Origin: Planctomycetota bacterium | GTDB taxonomy: Bacteria > Planctomycetota > UBA1135 > UBA2386 | Length of the DNA: 9,956 bases | Assembly (NCBI GenBank): GCA_016793305.1 | Contig: JAEUHU010000283.1 | Coordinates: 1-9,956, forward strand | Direction: 5' to 3' | In this document: positions 1-7,724 of the stretch, piece after piece | Layout of the letters: every line of letters starts with the position of its first letter | How positions within the stretch are numbered: the first letter of the stretch is position 1 | Translations under genes and position numbers: made by a program | The notes under the pieces: model-generated | Told to the model about the DNA's origin: nothing | Seen by the model: the letters and a program-made list of their open reading frames with translations, nothing else | Database searches by the model: none

Positions 1-205
1 GCAGGTAGGCGAGCACGATCGCGTCGTGGCCGCGCGGCTCGAGCACCAGCGCGCGCCGCAGCTCGTCGTGGTGGCGCTGCAGCGTGGCGCGCTTCTCCGC
101 CATCGTGGCCCCGGCGATCGCCGGCAGGCCACCGGTGACGATGCGGGTCGGTTCGCCGGCGGTGTGCGAGTCGACGGCCTGGATCACGCGCGAGAAGGAC
201 AGCAT
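1..205 (-). CDS. Proline racemase family protein (N-terminal fragment, cut by window edge)
   Basis: The first 68 codons are present; the rest lies beyond the left edge. The N-terminus carries the proline racemase-family signature VDSHTAGEPTR (residues 11-21), followed by VTGGLP (23-28) and the EPRGH motif (56-60). Members are cytoplasmic, cofactor-independent enzymes that use a Cys pair: proline racemase and 4-hydroxyproline 2-epimerase have two catalytic cysteines, and trans-3-hydroxyproline dehydratase has a Thr in place of one. The first catalytic Cys is expected near residue 90, outside the window, so these activities cannot be told apart here. The ATG at 205 places the signature at the usual distance from the start; no clear Shine-Dalgarno sequence precedes it. 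The gene is on the same strand as the VWA gene, 87 bp downstream of it, with no obvious terminator between. It could be read through from the operon or have its own promoter. Family assignment is secure; substrate is unknown. Confidence 0.87.
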   Translation of the reverse strand, partial: MLSFSRVIQAVDSHTAGEPTRIVTGGLPAIAGATMAEKRATLQRHHDELRRALVLEPRGHDAIVLAYL

Positions 206-292
206 GGCGGGATCATGCCGTCCGACGCGGGCGCCGAAAGCCTCGCTCCACCACGTACACACGTCCTCCGACCCGAACGCGCCAGCGCGCCT

Positions 293-1471
293 TCAGCCCG
301 ACGGCGACTCCGGGCGCTCGAGGCGCACGTCGTGTCCACGCGCCCACAACGCCAGGTCCTGCCGCAGCAGCGCCGAGGCCATCATCGCCGGGAACAGGTC
401 CGGCGTGCACGCGAACACCGGCACGCCCATCGCCGCCAACAGCGCCGCATGGCGCGCGTCGTGACCGGGGCGGCCGTCGTCGCTCAACGCCAGCAGCACG
501 ATCAGCTGCACCCCGCGCGCGACGAGGCGCGCGGCGGTCTGGAGCATGCTGGCACTGTCGCCGCCTTCGTACAGGTCGCTGATCAACAGCAGCACGGTGT
601 CGTGCGGGCGCTGCACCAGGCCTTCGCAGTAGACGAGCGCCCGGTGGATGTCGGTGCCGCCGCCGAGCTGGGCGCCGAACAACAGGTCGACGGGGTCGCG
701 CAGCTCGGCCGTCAGGTCGACGACGGCGGTGTCGAACACGACCATGCGCGTGCGCAGGGCCGGCAGCGACGCCATCACCGCGCCGAACACCGACGAGTAG
801 ACGACCGACGCCGCCATCGAGCCGCTCTGGTCGACGCACAACACGACGTCGCGCAGCGAGGCTCGCCTGCGGCCGCAGCCGACGAGGCGTTCGGGCACCA
901 CGGTGCGCAGGTCGGGTTGGTAGTGGCGCAGGTTCGCGCGGATCGTGCGGTGCCAGTCGATCTCGCTCGGCCGCGGTCGATGGTTGCGCACCGAGCGCGC
1001 CAGGGCCCCGTGCACGGCGCTGCGCAGCGGCTGCGCGAGGCGCCGCATCAGGTCGTCGACGATGCGCCGCACCACGAGGCGGGCGGTCGCCCGCGTGCGC
1101 TCGGGCATCACCTTCTGCAGCGACAACAACGTCGCCGCCAAGTGGACGTCGGGCTCGACCTCGGCGAGCAGTTCGGGTTCGAGCAGCATGCGTTCGAGGT
1201 CCAGCCGCGCCATCGCGTCCTGCTGCATCACGCGAACCACGCTGCTCGGGAAGAAACGGCGGATGTCGCCGAGCCAGCGCGCGAGCCGCGGCGCCGAGGC
1301 GCCGAGGCCGGCTCGCCGATCGCCCGCCTCGACACCTGGGTCGTAGAGCTCGCCGAGCACCTCGTCGAGCCGCAGGTCGTCGCCGTGCAGGCTCGCAGCC
1401 AGGCTCTCCCCCGCTTCCTGGCCGAGCAGCAGACGCCAGCGGTGCGGCAGATCCCGTCGGGGGGCACTCAT
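293..1471 (-). CDS. VWA domain-containing protein, partner of a MoxR ATPase
   Basis: 392 residues. Residues 1-200 are mostly helical, rich in Leu and Arg, and have no signal peptide or membrane span, so the protein is probably cytoplasmic. Residues about 207-385 form a von Willebrand factor A domain with a complete metal-ion-dependent adhesion site: DQSGS (Asp214, Ser216, Ser218), GGTD with Thr273, and ISD with Asp299. The domain should therefore bind a divalent metal and an acidic ligand. VWA proteins encoded next to MoxR ATPases typically deliver substrates to, or are remodelled by, the ATPase. The ATG at 1471 overlaps the stop of the DUF5682 gene as ATGA (1468-1471) and has a good Shine-Dalgarno (GGAGA) 8 nt upstream. 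A longer open frame continues upstream, but it is the wrong frame of the DUF5682 gene. This is the last gene of the tight operon. Family assignment is firm; the partnership is inferred from context. Confidence 0.92.
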   Translation of the reverse strand: MSAPRRDLPHRWRLLLGQEAGESLAASLHGDDLRLDEVLGELYDPGVEAGDRRAGLGASAPRLARWLGDIRRFFPSSVVRVMQQDAMARLDLERMLLEPELLAEVEPDVHLAATLLSLQKVMPERTRATARLVVRRIVDDLMRRLAQPLRSAVHGALARSVRNHRPRPSEIDWHRTIRANLRHYQPDLRTVVPERLVGCGRRRASLRDVVLCVDQSGSMAASVVYSSVFGAVMASLPALRTRMVVFDTAVVDLTAELRDPVDLLFGAQLGGGTDIHRALVYCEGLVQRPHDTVLLLISDLYEGGDSASMLQTAARLVARGVQLIVLLALSDDGRPGHDARHAALLAAMGVPVFACTPDLFPAMMASALLRQDLALWARGHDVRLERPESPSG

Positions 1472-3738
1472 CGCGTCGTCTCCGTGAGTCCGAGCAGGGC
1501 GGCGGTCGCCGCGATCGCCGGTGCGGCACGCTCGGCGTCGAACGCGAGGGTCGCCGCGGCTCGGGGCGCGGCTCCCGCCCGACCTGGGCGCAGCGCGTAC
1601 ACCGCGGCCCCGATCTGCCGCCGTTCGCCGGCCGCGAAGGTCGCGAACGTACGCCGCACCAGCGGCAGCACCTGCTGGAACACGTCGTCGGACAATCCTG
1701 CGACCCAGCCGTCGAGCAGCTGCAGCAGCGTGCGTTCGTGGGCCAGGATCGCCCCGGCATCGCTCAGGAACCCGTCGATCCACGCCGCCGCCGCGACCGG
1801 TGCGGCGCCGGGCGACAACTCGCGGGCGAGCGCCGTGGCCACGGTCGCGTCGTCGACGCGGCCGGCGTCGCGGCGCTGACGCAACGCGAGGCCACGCAGC
1901 AGCGCGTGCGCCGCGGTGCCGATCAGACGCTCCAGCGCGTCGTCGAGGCCGCCGAGCAACCTTTCGTCGGCGAGCAGCTCGAGCGCCTGGCGGTGGGCGC
2001 GCAACGACGTCGCCAGCTGGCGCGCCCGTTGGTCGTCGATGCCGCTGCTCGCGGTCGGCAACGCCACGTGGACCCGTTCGGCGAGTCCGAGCACGATCGT
2101 GCGCACCGCGGCGCCGTCGCTCTGCCGCACGTCGCCGTAGCGCGTGACCCGGCACAGCGGCGGGATCGCCGCCAGCAGCGCGTCGACGTCGCCGGTGCCG
2201 GCGGCGCGGGCCGTCAGGGCGGCGAGCACCGCGTCGACCGCGGCCGGCACGTCGGCGAACAGGGCGACCTCGAGCAGTTCGACCAGCTCCGGCAGGGCTC
2301 CGCTGGCCGCCAAGGTGGCCACACGTCGGATCGCCGCAGCCTCGACGGTGTTGCCGTAGGTGGCGGCGTCGACGACCGCGAGCGCGAACTCGGGCTGCCA
2401 CTGCAGCTGCCACGCCTCCTTGAAGGTCCCGCGTGTGCGCCCCGTGTCCGCCTTCTCGCCGTAGGGAAGGCGCAGCACCGCCAGCCGGTGCAGGAACACG
2501 CTGCGCGCCTTGCCCGATTCCTCGCGCAGGTCGAGTTCGAGGCGCGTCGCCGACGCCGTCTGCTTGAGGCGCAACGAACGCATCGTCGCCAGCACGTCCT
2601 CCTCGAGCGGTAGCCGCGCGATGCCCGCCGGCAACTCGCCGAGGCGGTCGCCGACCAACAGGTCCTTCTGCAGCAGCGCACGCCAGCTCGGTTCCCCCCG
2701 CGCGAACACCGCTTCGATCGCCTGCAGCGTCTCGGGCAACCCGGGGCGCGGCCGGCCCCGCAGCCCGGCCAACGCGTCGCACAAGCGGGTCGCCTCGACC
2801 ACGCTGGCGCTGCTCGCCTCCAGGTCGTGACCGCGCAGGACGCGGGCTGCGCGCACCAGCCAGCGCGGCAGCAGATCCGGACCGCTCTGCCACAGGTGCT
2901 CGTACCAGCCCGGTGACGTGATGCCGGCCCCGTAGCCGCTCGCCCGGGTCAGCCGCGCGTAGGTCCAGGGCGTCCAGGTCGTGCGCACCTTGCACTTCGG
3001 CAGGTCCTTCAGCAGCGCGTCGTCGGCCGCCTTGCCGACCTGCGCCATCGCCGGTGCGTGCCATGCACCACAGACGAACGCGATGTTGGCGAAGCCCTCC
3101 TTCTGGGCCTTCTGCAGCGTACGCCGCATCCACGCCTCGCGCTGCAGCGTGCGCTTCGTCTCCGTCAGCGCGAGTTCCTGGCGCACCGCGGCCACCGCGG
3201 TGGCGATCGCGGCGAACAACTGGACGTCGTCGCTCTCCTCGATGCGGTCGTTCCACCAGCGTTCGCTGTCGCTGTAGCCGTCGGCGCGCGCGAGCCACTC
3301 GAGCGGGTCGCGGCGCGGTTCGGGTTCTTCGACCTGGGCTCCGTCGCCTTGCTCCGTGGGCTCCCCTGCGGGCTCCTCGCCGCCGCGCTCGTCACCGGCC
3401 ACCGCGTCGTCCGCCTCCGCGTCGGCGAGCTGCACCGCCGCCGGCAGATCACAGAAGCGCACCGGCACGCCGTTCCCGACCGCCCAGTGCAGCGCCTGCC
3501 ATTCGGGCGAGAACTCGGCGAACGGCCAGAAGCTCGCACATTCGGGCCGGTCGACGCGGTGCACCAGCAGCGCCACCGGCGGCGTCATGCCGGCGGCGGC
3601 GACCGCGGCGATCTCGTCGTCGGCGTCGGGCGGGCCTTCCACCAGCACGAGGTCGGGGTGCAACGCCGCCAGCGCTCTGCGCAGGCTGCGTGCGCAACCG
3701 GGACCATGATGGCGGATGCCGAAGATCGTGACGGCCAT
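1468..3738 (-). CDS. DUF5682 family protein, possible TraB/TIKI/EreA-like hydrolase
   Basis: 756 residues, no signal peptide or membrane span. The sequence matches the uncharacterised family DUF5682. The N-terminal part shows spaced motifs: GIRHHGPG (His10, His11), VLVEGP (Glu34), FCDLP (95-99), WWND (161-164), an Arg/Met motif REAWMRR (200-206) and CGAWHAP (His227). This layout, with a His near the start, a Glu at the end of the second strand and a late G-x-x-H, resembles the TraB/TIKI/PrgY and erythromycin esterase/ChaN fold, but that link is my inference. Residues about 105-143 are an acidic low-complexity linker inserted between the motifs. The region after about residue 300 is Ala/Leu/Arg-rich and probably helical. 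The ATG at 3738 lies 15 nt after the MoxR stop and has no strong Shine-Dalgarno; the stop overlaps the VWA start. Membership in the family is fairly sure; a catalytic function is not proven. Confidence 0.88.
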   Translation of the reverse strand: MAVTIFGIRHHGPGCARSLRRALAALHPDLVLVEGPPDADDEIAAVAAAGMTPPVALLVHRVDRPECASFWPFAEFSPEWQALHWAVGNGVPVRFCDLPAAVQLADAEADDAVAGDERGGEEPAGEPTEQGDGAQVEEPEPRRDPLEWLARADGYSDSERWWNDRIEESDDVQLFAAIATAVAAVRQELALTETKRTLQREAWMRRTLQKAQKEGFANIAFVCGAWHAPAMAQVGKAADDALLKDLPKCKVRTTWTPWTYARLTRASGYGAGITSPGWYEHLWQSGPDLLPRWLVRAARVLRGHDLEASSASVVEATRLCDALAGLRGRPRPGLPETLQAIEAVFARGEPSWRALLQKDLLVGDRLGELPAGIARLPLEEDVLATMRSLRLKQTASATRLELDLREESGKARSVFLHRLAVLRLPYGEKADTGRTRGTFKEAWQLQWQPEFALAVVDAATYGNTVEAAAIRRVATLAASGALPELVELLEVALFADVPAAVDAVLAALTARAAGTGDVDALLAAIPPLCRVTRYGDVRQSDGAAVRTIVLGLAERVHVALPTASSGIDDQRARQLATSLRAHRQALELLADERLLGGLDDALERLIGTAAHALLRGLALRQRRDAGRVDDATVATALARELSPGAAPVAAAAWIDGFLSDAGAILAHERTLLQLLDGWVAGLSDDVFQQVLPLVRRTFATFAAGERRQIGAAVYALRPGRAGAAPRAAATLAFDAERAAPAIAATAALLGLTETTR
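1479..1483 (-). promoter_or_regulatory. Ribosome binding site of the VWA gene
   Basis: On the minus strand this reads GGAGA, 7-8 nt before the ATG at 1471, inside the 3' end of the DUF5682 gene. It supports the ATGA-overlapping start over any upstream start in the longer open frame. Confidence 0.6.
3310..3426 (-). other. Acidic low-complexity linker within the DUF5682 protein
   Basis: Codons for residues about 105-143 are dominated by Glu, Asp, Ala, Gly and Pro and lie between the FCDLP motif and the WWND motif. It looks like a flexible surface insertion rather than part of a folded core. Its length probably varies between homologues. Confidence 0.5.
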
Positions 3739-3753
3739 GGGCTCAACTGCCGC

Positions 3754-4836
3754 TCACCGCAGCTGCTCCTTGCACGCTCGGTAGAGGTCCTTCCAACCGT
3801 CGCGTTCCTTGACCACGGTCTCCAGGTACTCGCGGAACACCGCCGGGTCCTGGGCCGGGTCCTTGACGATCGCGCCGACCATGCCGGCGGCGACGTCGCC
3901 GGCCTTCAGCGAGCCGTCGCCGAAGTGCCCGGCGAGCGCCAGGCCGTTGGTGACGACGCTGATCGCCTCGGCGGTGCTCAACGTGCCGCTCGGGCTCTTC
4001 ACCTTCGCCTTGCCGTCCTCGGTGACGCCGCTGCGCAGTTCACGGAACACGGCGACGATGCGCCGGATCTGCTCGAGCGCCGGCGGGGCGGCGGGCAGCG
4101 CCAACGCCTTGGTCATGCTCTGCACGCGCCCTTGCACGATCGCCACCTCGTCGTCGAGCGTCGCCGGCAGCGGCAGCACGACGACGTTGAAGCGGCGCTG
4201 CAGCGCGCTCGACAGCTCGTTGACGCCGCGGTCCTTGCTGTTCGCGGTGGCGATGACGTTGAAGCCGGCGATGCCCTGCACTTCCTGACCGAGCTCGGGG
4301 ATCGGCAGCGTCTTCTCCGACAGCAACGTGATCAGGGTGTCCTGCACGTCGCTCGGCATGCGCGTCAGCTCCTCGATGCGGCACAGGCGTCCCTCCCGCA
4401 GCGCGCGCAGCAGCGGGCTCGGCACGAGCGCCCTCTCGCTCGGGCCCTCGGCGAGCAGCCGCGCGTAGTTCCAGCCGTAGCGCAGCGTCTCCTCGGCGGT
4501 GCCCGCGGTGCCCTGCACGAGCAACGTCGAGTCGCCGCTGATCGCCGCGGCGAGGTGCTCGCTGACCCAGCTCTTGGCGGTGCCCGGCACGCCCAGCAGC
4601 AGCAACGCCCGATCGGTGGCGAGCGTCGCGACGGCGACCTCCATGAGCCGCCGCTCGCCGACGTACTTGGCGGTGATCTCGGTGCCGTCCGCCAGGGTCG
4701 TGCCCATCAGGTAGTCGACGACCGCCCACGGCGACAGCCGCCACTGCGGGGGCCGCGGCCGCTGGTCGGCGGCGGCGAGGGCCTGGAGTTCCCGTTCGAA
4801 CGCGGACTCGGCGTGCTGGCGGAGGATCGTCTTCAT
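3754..4836 (-). CDS. MoxR-family AAA+ ATPase
   Basis: 360 residues, soluble. The AAA+ core is complete: Walker A GVPGTAKS (82-89, Lys88), a Walker B with two acidic residues in RIEEL (Glu155, Glu156), sensor 1 ATAN with Asn199, and an arginine-finger region SALQRRF (210-216). The segment EETLRYGWNYARLL and the loop TLPIPELGQEV fit the MoxR group. The Walker B pair is Glu-Glu rather than the usual Asp-Glu. MoxR ATPases form hexamers that remodel or load partners, often VWA proteins and metal-dependent complexes, in the cytoplasm. The ATG at 4836 overlaps the stop of the upstream DUF5691 gene as ATGA (4833-4836). It has no Shine-Dalgarno of its own, so translation is probably coupled. It is the only evident motor in the operon and sits in the middle of it. 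The family call is firm; the substrate is unknown. Confidence 0.95.
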   Translation of the reverse strand: MKTILRQHAESAFERELQALAAADQRPRPPQWRLSPWAVVDYLMGTTLADGTEITAKYVGERRLMEVAVATLATDRALLLLGVPGTAKSWVSEHLAAAISGDSTLLVQGTAGTAEETLRYGWNYARLLAEGPSERALVPSPLLRALREGRLCRIEELTRMPSDVQDTLITLLSEKTLPIPELGQEVQGIAGFNVIATANSKDRGVNELSSALQRRFNVVVLPLPATLDDEVAIVQGRVQSMTKALALPAAPPALEQIRRIVAVFRELRSGVTEDGKAKVKSPSGTLSTAEAISVVTNGLALAGHFGDGSLKAGDVAAGMVGAIVKDPAQDPAVFREYLETVVKERDGWKDLYRACKEQLR

Positions 4837-6338
4837 GCGGATGCGGGGGCAGCGAACATCTGCAGCAGGGCCATGCGGAAGTCGAGGGCCTGCGCGAACG
4901 CTTCGAGGGAGGTCGGCAGTCGGGACAGGGCGGTGATCTGCCGCTGCAACAGCGGCACGGTGGCGGCCGCGGCGTGCGCAGCCATCGCCGCGGCCTCGGC
5001 GCGCTGTACGCGGCCGCGCTGCAACACGGCCAGCAGGCCAGCGGCGACAGCGGCCGGGTCGACCGCGGGCAACGGGCCGTGCACCAGCAGCTCGGCGTAC
5101 AGTTCGTCACCGGGCAGATGCTCGGCGATCGTGTCGATCGCCGCGCGCGCGGCGGCGGGCGGCAGCTGCGCGAGCCACTCGCGAGCCCACGCCGAACGTG
5201 GCCCGGCGGCGAGCGGCCAGCGATCGCCGAGCAGCTGCTCGCGGGCGAACGCGGCGGCGACCGCGGGTTCGGTGTCGAGTCTCGCCGCGTCCACGAACGC
5301 GAGGCGCAGCAGGTCGCGCGAGTCGTCGTCCCGGTTCCACGCGAACAACTGCTCGGGCCTGCCGGGGAACGTCGCCAGCAGGTGCGCGAGCGGCACCATG
5401 CCGAGCAGCTGGCGCGCCCAGTGCGCCCGCGGTCCGGTGCCAGGCGGCGGCTTCTCGTCGACGCCGTCGGCCTGCCACGCCGGATCGAACGCCTCCGGCA
5501 GCGTCACGACGAACCGCTTCTGCAGCAGGCCTTCGAGCCGCAGCAGCGAGCGCACCCGTTCGCGCGCCCGCACGGCGAGCGCGGACCGCGGCAAGCGCAG
5601 CAGGGCCAGCTGCGCACGCTGGCGCACGGCGCTGCGGCGGTCGCGCAGCGCGATCCGCTCGAGCCACTGCGCGGCGGCGAGATGCGGCGTCGCGGTGATC
5701 GCCGCCAGCAGCACTTCGCGCTGGTCGCCGGTCTCGTCGCCCCAGATCGCGGACAGGGCGGCGACCGCGGCCGCCGGGTCGCGGTCGTGGCAGCGGCGCA
5801 ACCATGCCGCGCGTTCGGGCACGGTACCGGTCTGCCAGACTTCGTCCGGCAGGTCCGGACCGGCGCCGAGCGCCCAGGAATGCGCCTCGTGCCGGCGCGC
5901 GAGCCAGCGGCCACGTTCGCCGAGCACGCGGCCGATCGCGACGCGGAGGTCGGGGCGCTGCGTCCCTGCCGCCAGCAGGGCCGGCAGGTCCCGGTGGGCG
6001 GCGCGGCAACCGCGTGCCGACGCGAGTTCGAGCCATTCGCGCAGGCATGCCGCCTGCTCGCCGCCGAGCAGGCGCCGCAGCAGATCGGCCGCGACGGGGG
6101 CGCACACCGGAGTCGGGTCCGGCGGGCACGGCGATGGCAGCGCGGCGTCCTCCCGCGGCAGTGCCCCGGCGAGCCGCGCCGCGGCGACCAGGGCGGTGCC
6201 GTGCAGCACGGCGATCTCGCGCTGCGGCCAGGGCAGTCGTTGCCAGGCCGCGGCCAGCGCGGGATGAGGGGCTGGCGGATCCGACGACGCGCGGGCGGTG
6301 CCGAGCAACAGCATCGAGGTCCACGCATCCTGACTCAT
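4833..6338 (-). CDS. DUF5691 family protein (helical-repeat scaffold)
   Basis: 501 residues, rich in Ala, Leu and Arg, with no membrane span and no recognisable catalytic motif. The sequence fits DUF5691: a start with WTSMLLLGTAR (residues 6-16), a central GERGRWLARRH segment (140-150) and an HSW motif (152-154). Residues about 165-260 contain repeated helix pairs (AAVAALSAIWG, REVLLAAIT, RAQLALLRL) like HEAT-type repeats, suggesting a protein-binding scaffold or adaptor; this is inference. The ATG at 6338 overlaps the SWIM gene stop as ATGA and has a strong Shine-Dalgarno (GGAGGG) 5 nt upstream. The open frame continues further upstream but only as a shadow of the SWIM gene. Its stop overlaps the MoxR start. 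The tight placement between SWIM and MoxR suggests it bridges the two proteins. Confidence 0.83.
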   Translation of the reverse strand: MSQDAWTSMLLLGTARASSDPPAPHPALAAAWQRLPWPQREIAVLHGTALVAAARLAGALPREDAALPSPCPPDPTPVCAPVAADLLRRLLGGEQAACLREWLELASARGCRAAHRDLPALLAAGTQRPDLRVAIGRVLGERGRWLARRHEAHSWALGAGPDLPDEVWQTGTVPERAAWLRRCHDRDPAAAVAALSAIWGDETGDQREVLLAAITATPHLAAAQWLERIALRDRRSAVRQRAQLALLRLPRSALAVRARERVRSLLRLEGLLQKRFVVTLPEAFDPAWQADGVDEKPPPGTGPRAHWARQLLGMVPLAHLLATFPGRPEQLFAWNRDDDSRDLLRLAFVDAARLDTEPAVAAAFAREQLLGDRWPLAAGPRSAWAREWLAQLPPAAARAAIDTIAEHLPGDELYAELLVHGPLPAVDPAAVAAGLLAVLQRGRVQRAEAAAMAAHAAAATVPLLQRQITALSRLPTSLEAFAQALDFRMALLQMFAAPASA

Positions 6339-7711
6339 GCCGTCCCTCCGGTGAGGTCGAGCACGCCGAGTTCGTCGTGCGCGGTGAGCACGCGCAGATG
6401 GCGTCCGTCCCAGACGCCGGCGATCGGGCGCCGACTCCCGCCGGTGACCGCGTCGAGCAGGGCCGCCACTGCGCCGCGCGGCTGCCACGGCAGGCTGCGC
6501 CCGCCGCCGTCGACCAGCACCGGTTGGGTGCCGCACCACCCGGGCACGGCGGCGACGTGGAACGGGGACTGCCGCCACCATGGTTCGGCGACCAGGGCGG
6601 CGGCATGGCGCGCCAGCAGTTCGCCGAAGTCCGAGGGCTCGGGAGCCGATTCGGAGACCACCCGCGGCGGCGTGCGGAACAGGCCACGCTGCGGTGCCAG
6701 CGCCGGAGCGAACACCAGTTCGCCGTGCACGACGCCGCCGAGCGGCAGTCGTTCCGCCGCGCGCGCCTGCTGCGCGGCCGCCCCTTGCTGGCTCGGGGCA
6801 CTGTGCAGCACGCTCGCCCAACGGCGCGAACCGACGCCGAACAGCCACTGCACGGTGGTGACGAGACGATCCTGTTCGACCGAATCGACCGCGGCGACGA
6901 ACCAGCGGTCGTCGATCCCCGCGTGCTGCAGTACATCGTCGGTGCGCAGCGGCACGCCGACGGCGTGCCAGAGGCTCTGCTGCAGGTCGCCGCTGCCGCG
7001 CTCCGCCGATTCGAGCGCACACGACAACACGTGCAACTGGCCGAGTTCGTCGAGCGCCTGCTCGCGGTGTGCCGGGCCGGCCTGCAGCAACGAACGCAGC
7101 GACGCGATGCGCGCGCCGAGGCCCGGCGCCTGCGCGTCGACCATGCGGCGATCGAGGTCGGGCCACAGGCCCGACCCGCTGGGCACCGCGGCGAGCCCGC
7201 CGCGCACCAGGTCCTGCAGCGCCTGACGCAGCAGGGCAGCGCCCTCTTCGATGCGACCGGCGCGCTTCTGCTGGCGCTTCTTCTGCTCGGCCGCGTCGAC
7301 CGGCTTCTCCTCGGCGGCGCGCGACTTCTTCGCTTCCTGCTGCTCGACCCGTTTCGCCCGCGCCGTGGCCCATTCGGTGACCCAGGCCGGTGGAGCGGCC
7401 GTGGCCACGGCCCCGCCGTTCTCGGCCGCGAGCAGCAGCAGGCCGAGCGCATGCTTGCAGGGGAACTTCCGGCTCGGGCACGAGCACTTGCTGGCGAGCT
7501 CGGCGAGCGCCACCTGCACCTGGTACGGGTTCGCGCCCGAGCCCTGCGCCAAACCCCAGAGCCAGTCGTCACTGCGGCCGAGCATGGTCCAGCGGCGCGC
7601 GCTGGCGAGTTCGCGCGCGGACTTCAGGGCACTGGCGTCGGGGGCCAGGGCGACGACCTGGTCGGTGGAGGGGACGGGCACCACGCGCGCGCATCGTGAA
7701 GGTCGCGGCAT
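6335..7711 (-). CDS. SWIM zinc-finger family protein
   Basis: 458 residues from the ATG at 7711. Residues 76-87 hold an intact SWIM zinc-binding motif, CSC-x6-CKH (Cys76, Cys78, Cys85, His87), after GSGANPYQVQVAL; this is the usual SWIM context. SWIM domains bind zinc and mediate DNA or protein contacts. A strongly charged Lys/Glu/Gln-rich helix follows (about 115-165), possibly coiled coil. A C-terminal domain of about 290 residues has no motif I recognise, apart from WWRQSPFHVAAVPGW (378-392). The protein is cytoplasmic. The start is uncertain: no Shine-Dalgarno precedes 7711, GTG codons at residues 10-11 are alternatives, and the open frame extends to 8143 only as a shadow of the sigma gene. 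It is the first gene of the operon, divergent from the sigma gene, and its stop overlaps the DUF5691 start. The family call is firm; the biochemical role is unknown. Confidence 0.88.
   Translation of the reverse strand: MPRPSRCARVVPVPSTDQVVALAPDASALKSARELASARRWTMLGRSDDWLWGLAQGSGANPYQVQVALAELASKCSCPSRKFPCKHALGLLLLAAENGGAVATAAPPAWVTEWATARAKRVEQQEAKKSRAAEEKPVDAAEQKKRQQKRAGRIEEGAALLRQALQDLVRGGLAAVPSGSGLWPDLDRRMVDAQAPGLGARIASLRSLLQAGPAHREQALDELGQLHVLSCALESAERGSGDLQQSLWHAVGVPLRTDDVLQHAGIDDRWFVAAVDSVEQDRLVTTVQWLFGVGSRRWASVLHSAPSQQGAAAQQARAAERLPLGGVVHGELVFAPALAPQRGLFRTPPRVVSESAPEPSDFGELLARHAAALVAEPWWRQSPFHVAAVPGWCGTQPVLVDGGGRSLPWQPRGAVAALLDAVTGGSRRPIAGVWDGRHLRVLTAHDELGVLDLTGGTA
6344..6349 (-). promoter_or_regulatory. 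Ribosome binding site of the DUF5691 gene
   Basis: On the minus strand this reads GGAGGG, 5 nt before the ATG at 6338, within the last codons of the SWIM gene. It is the strongest Shine-Dalgarno in the operon and fixes this start. Confidence 0.7.
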
Positions 7712-7724
7712 CGGCGCGCAACGT

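Noticed and set aside
206..292. Terminator between the VWA gene and the proline racemase gene
   Set aside because: No stable stem followed by a T-run was found in this 87-bp gap on the minus strand.
26..1879. 617-codon open frame on the plus strand
   Set aside because: It is antisense to the proline racemase, VWA and DUF5682 genes; its composition is biased and no domain is visible.
1472..3298. N-terminal extension of the VWA frame up to 3298
   Set aside because: The extension is an out-of-frame reading of the DUF5682 gene, and the ATG at 1471 has a good ribosome site and an operon-type overlap.
3058..6267. 1069-codon open frame on the plus strand
   Set aside because: It lies antisense to the DUF5682, MoxR and DUF5691 genes. 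Its product is a low-complexity mix of Arg, Ala, His, Gln and Ser with no motif, as expected opposite GC-rich coding DNA.
6339..7487. N-terminal extension of the DUF5691 frame up to 7487
   Set aside because: It reads the SWIM gene in the wrong frame; the ATG at 6338 has a strong Shine-Dalgarno.
5107..7572. 821-codon alternative frame on the minus strand
   Set aside because: It overlaps the SWIM and DUF5691 genes in another frame and has an Arg/Ala/Ser-rich product with no recognisable domain.
4974..7699. Long plus-strand open frames (4974-7226 and 5804-7699)
   Set aside because: Both are antisense to the SWIM and DUF5691 genes, whose motifs and ATGA overlaps are convincing; the antisense products are Arg/Ala/Gln-rich without motifs.
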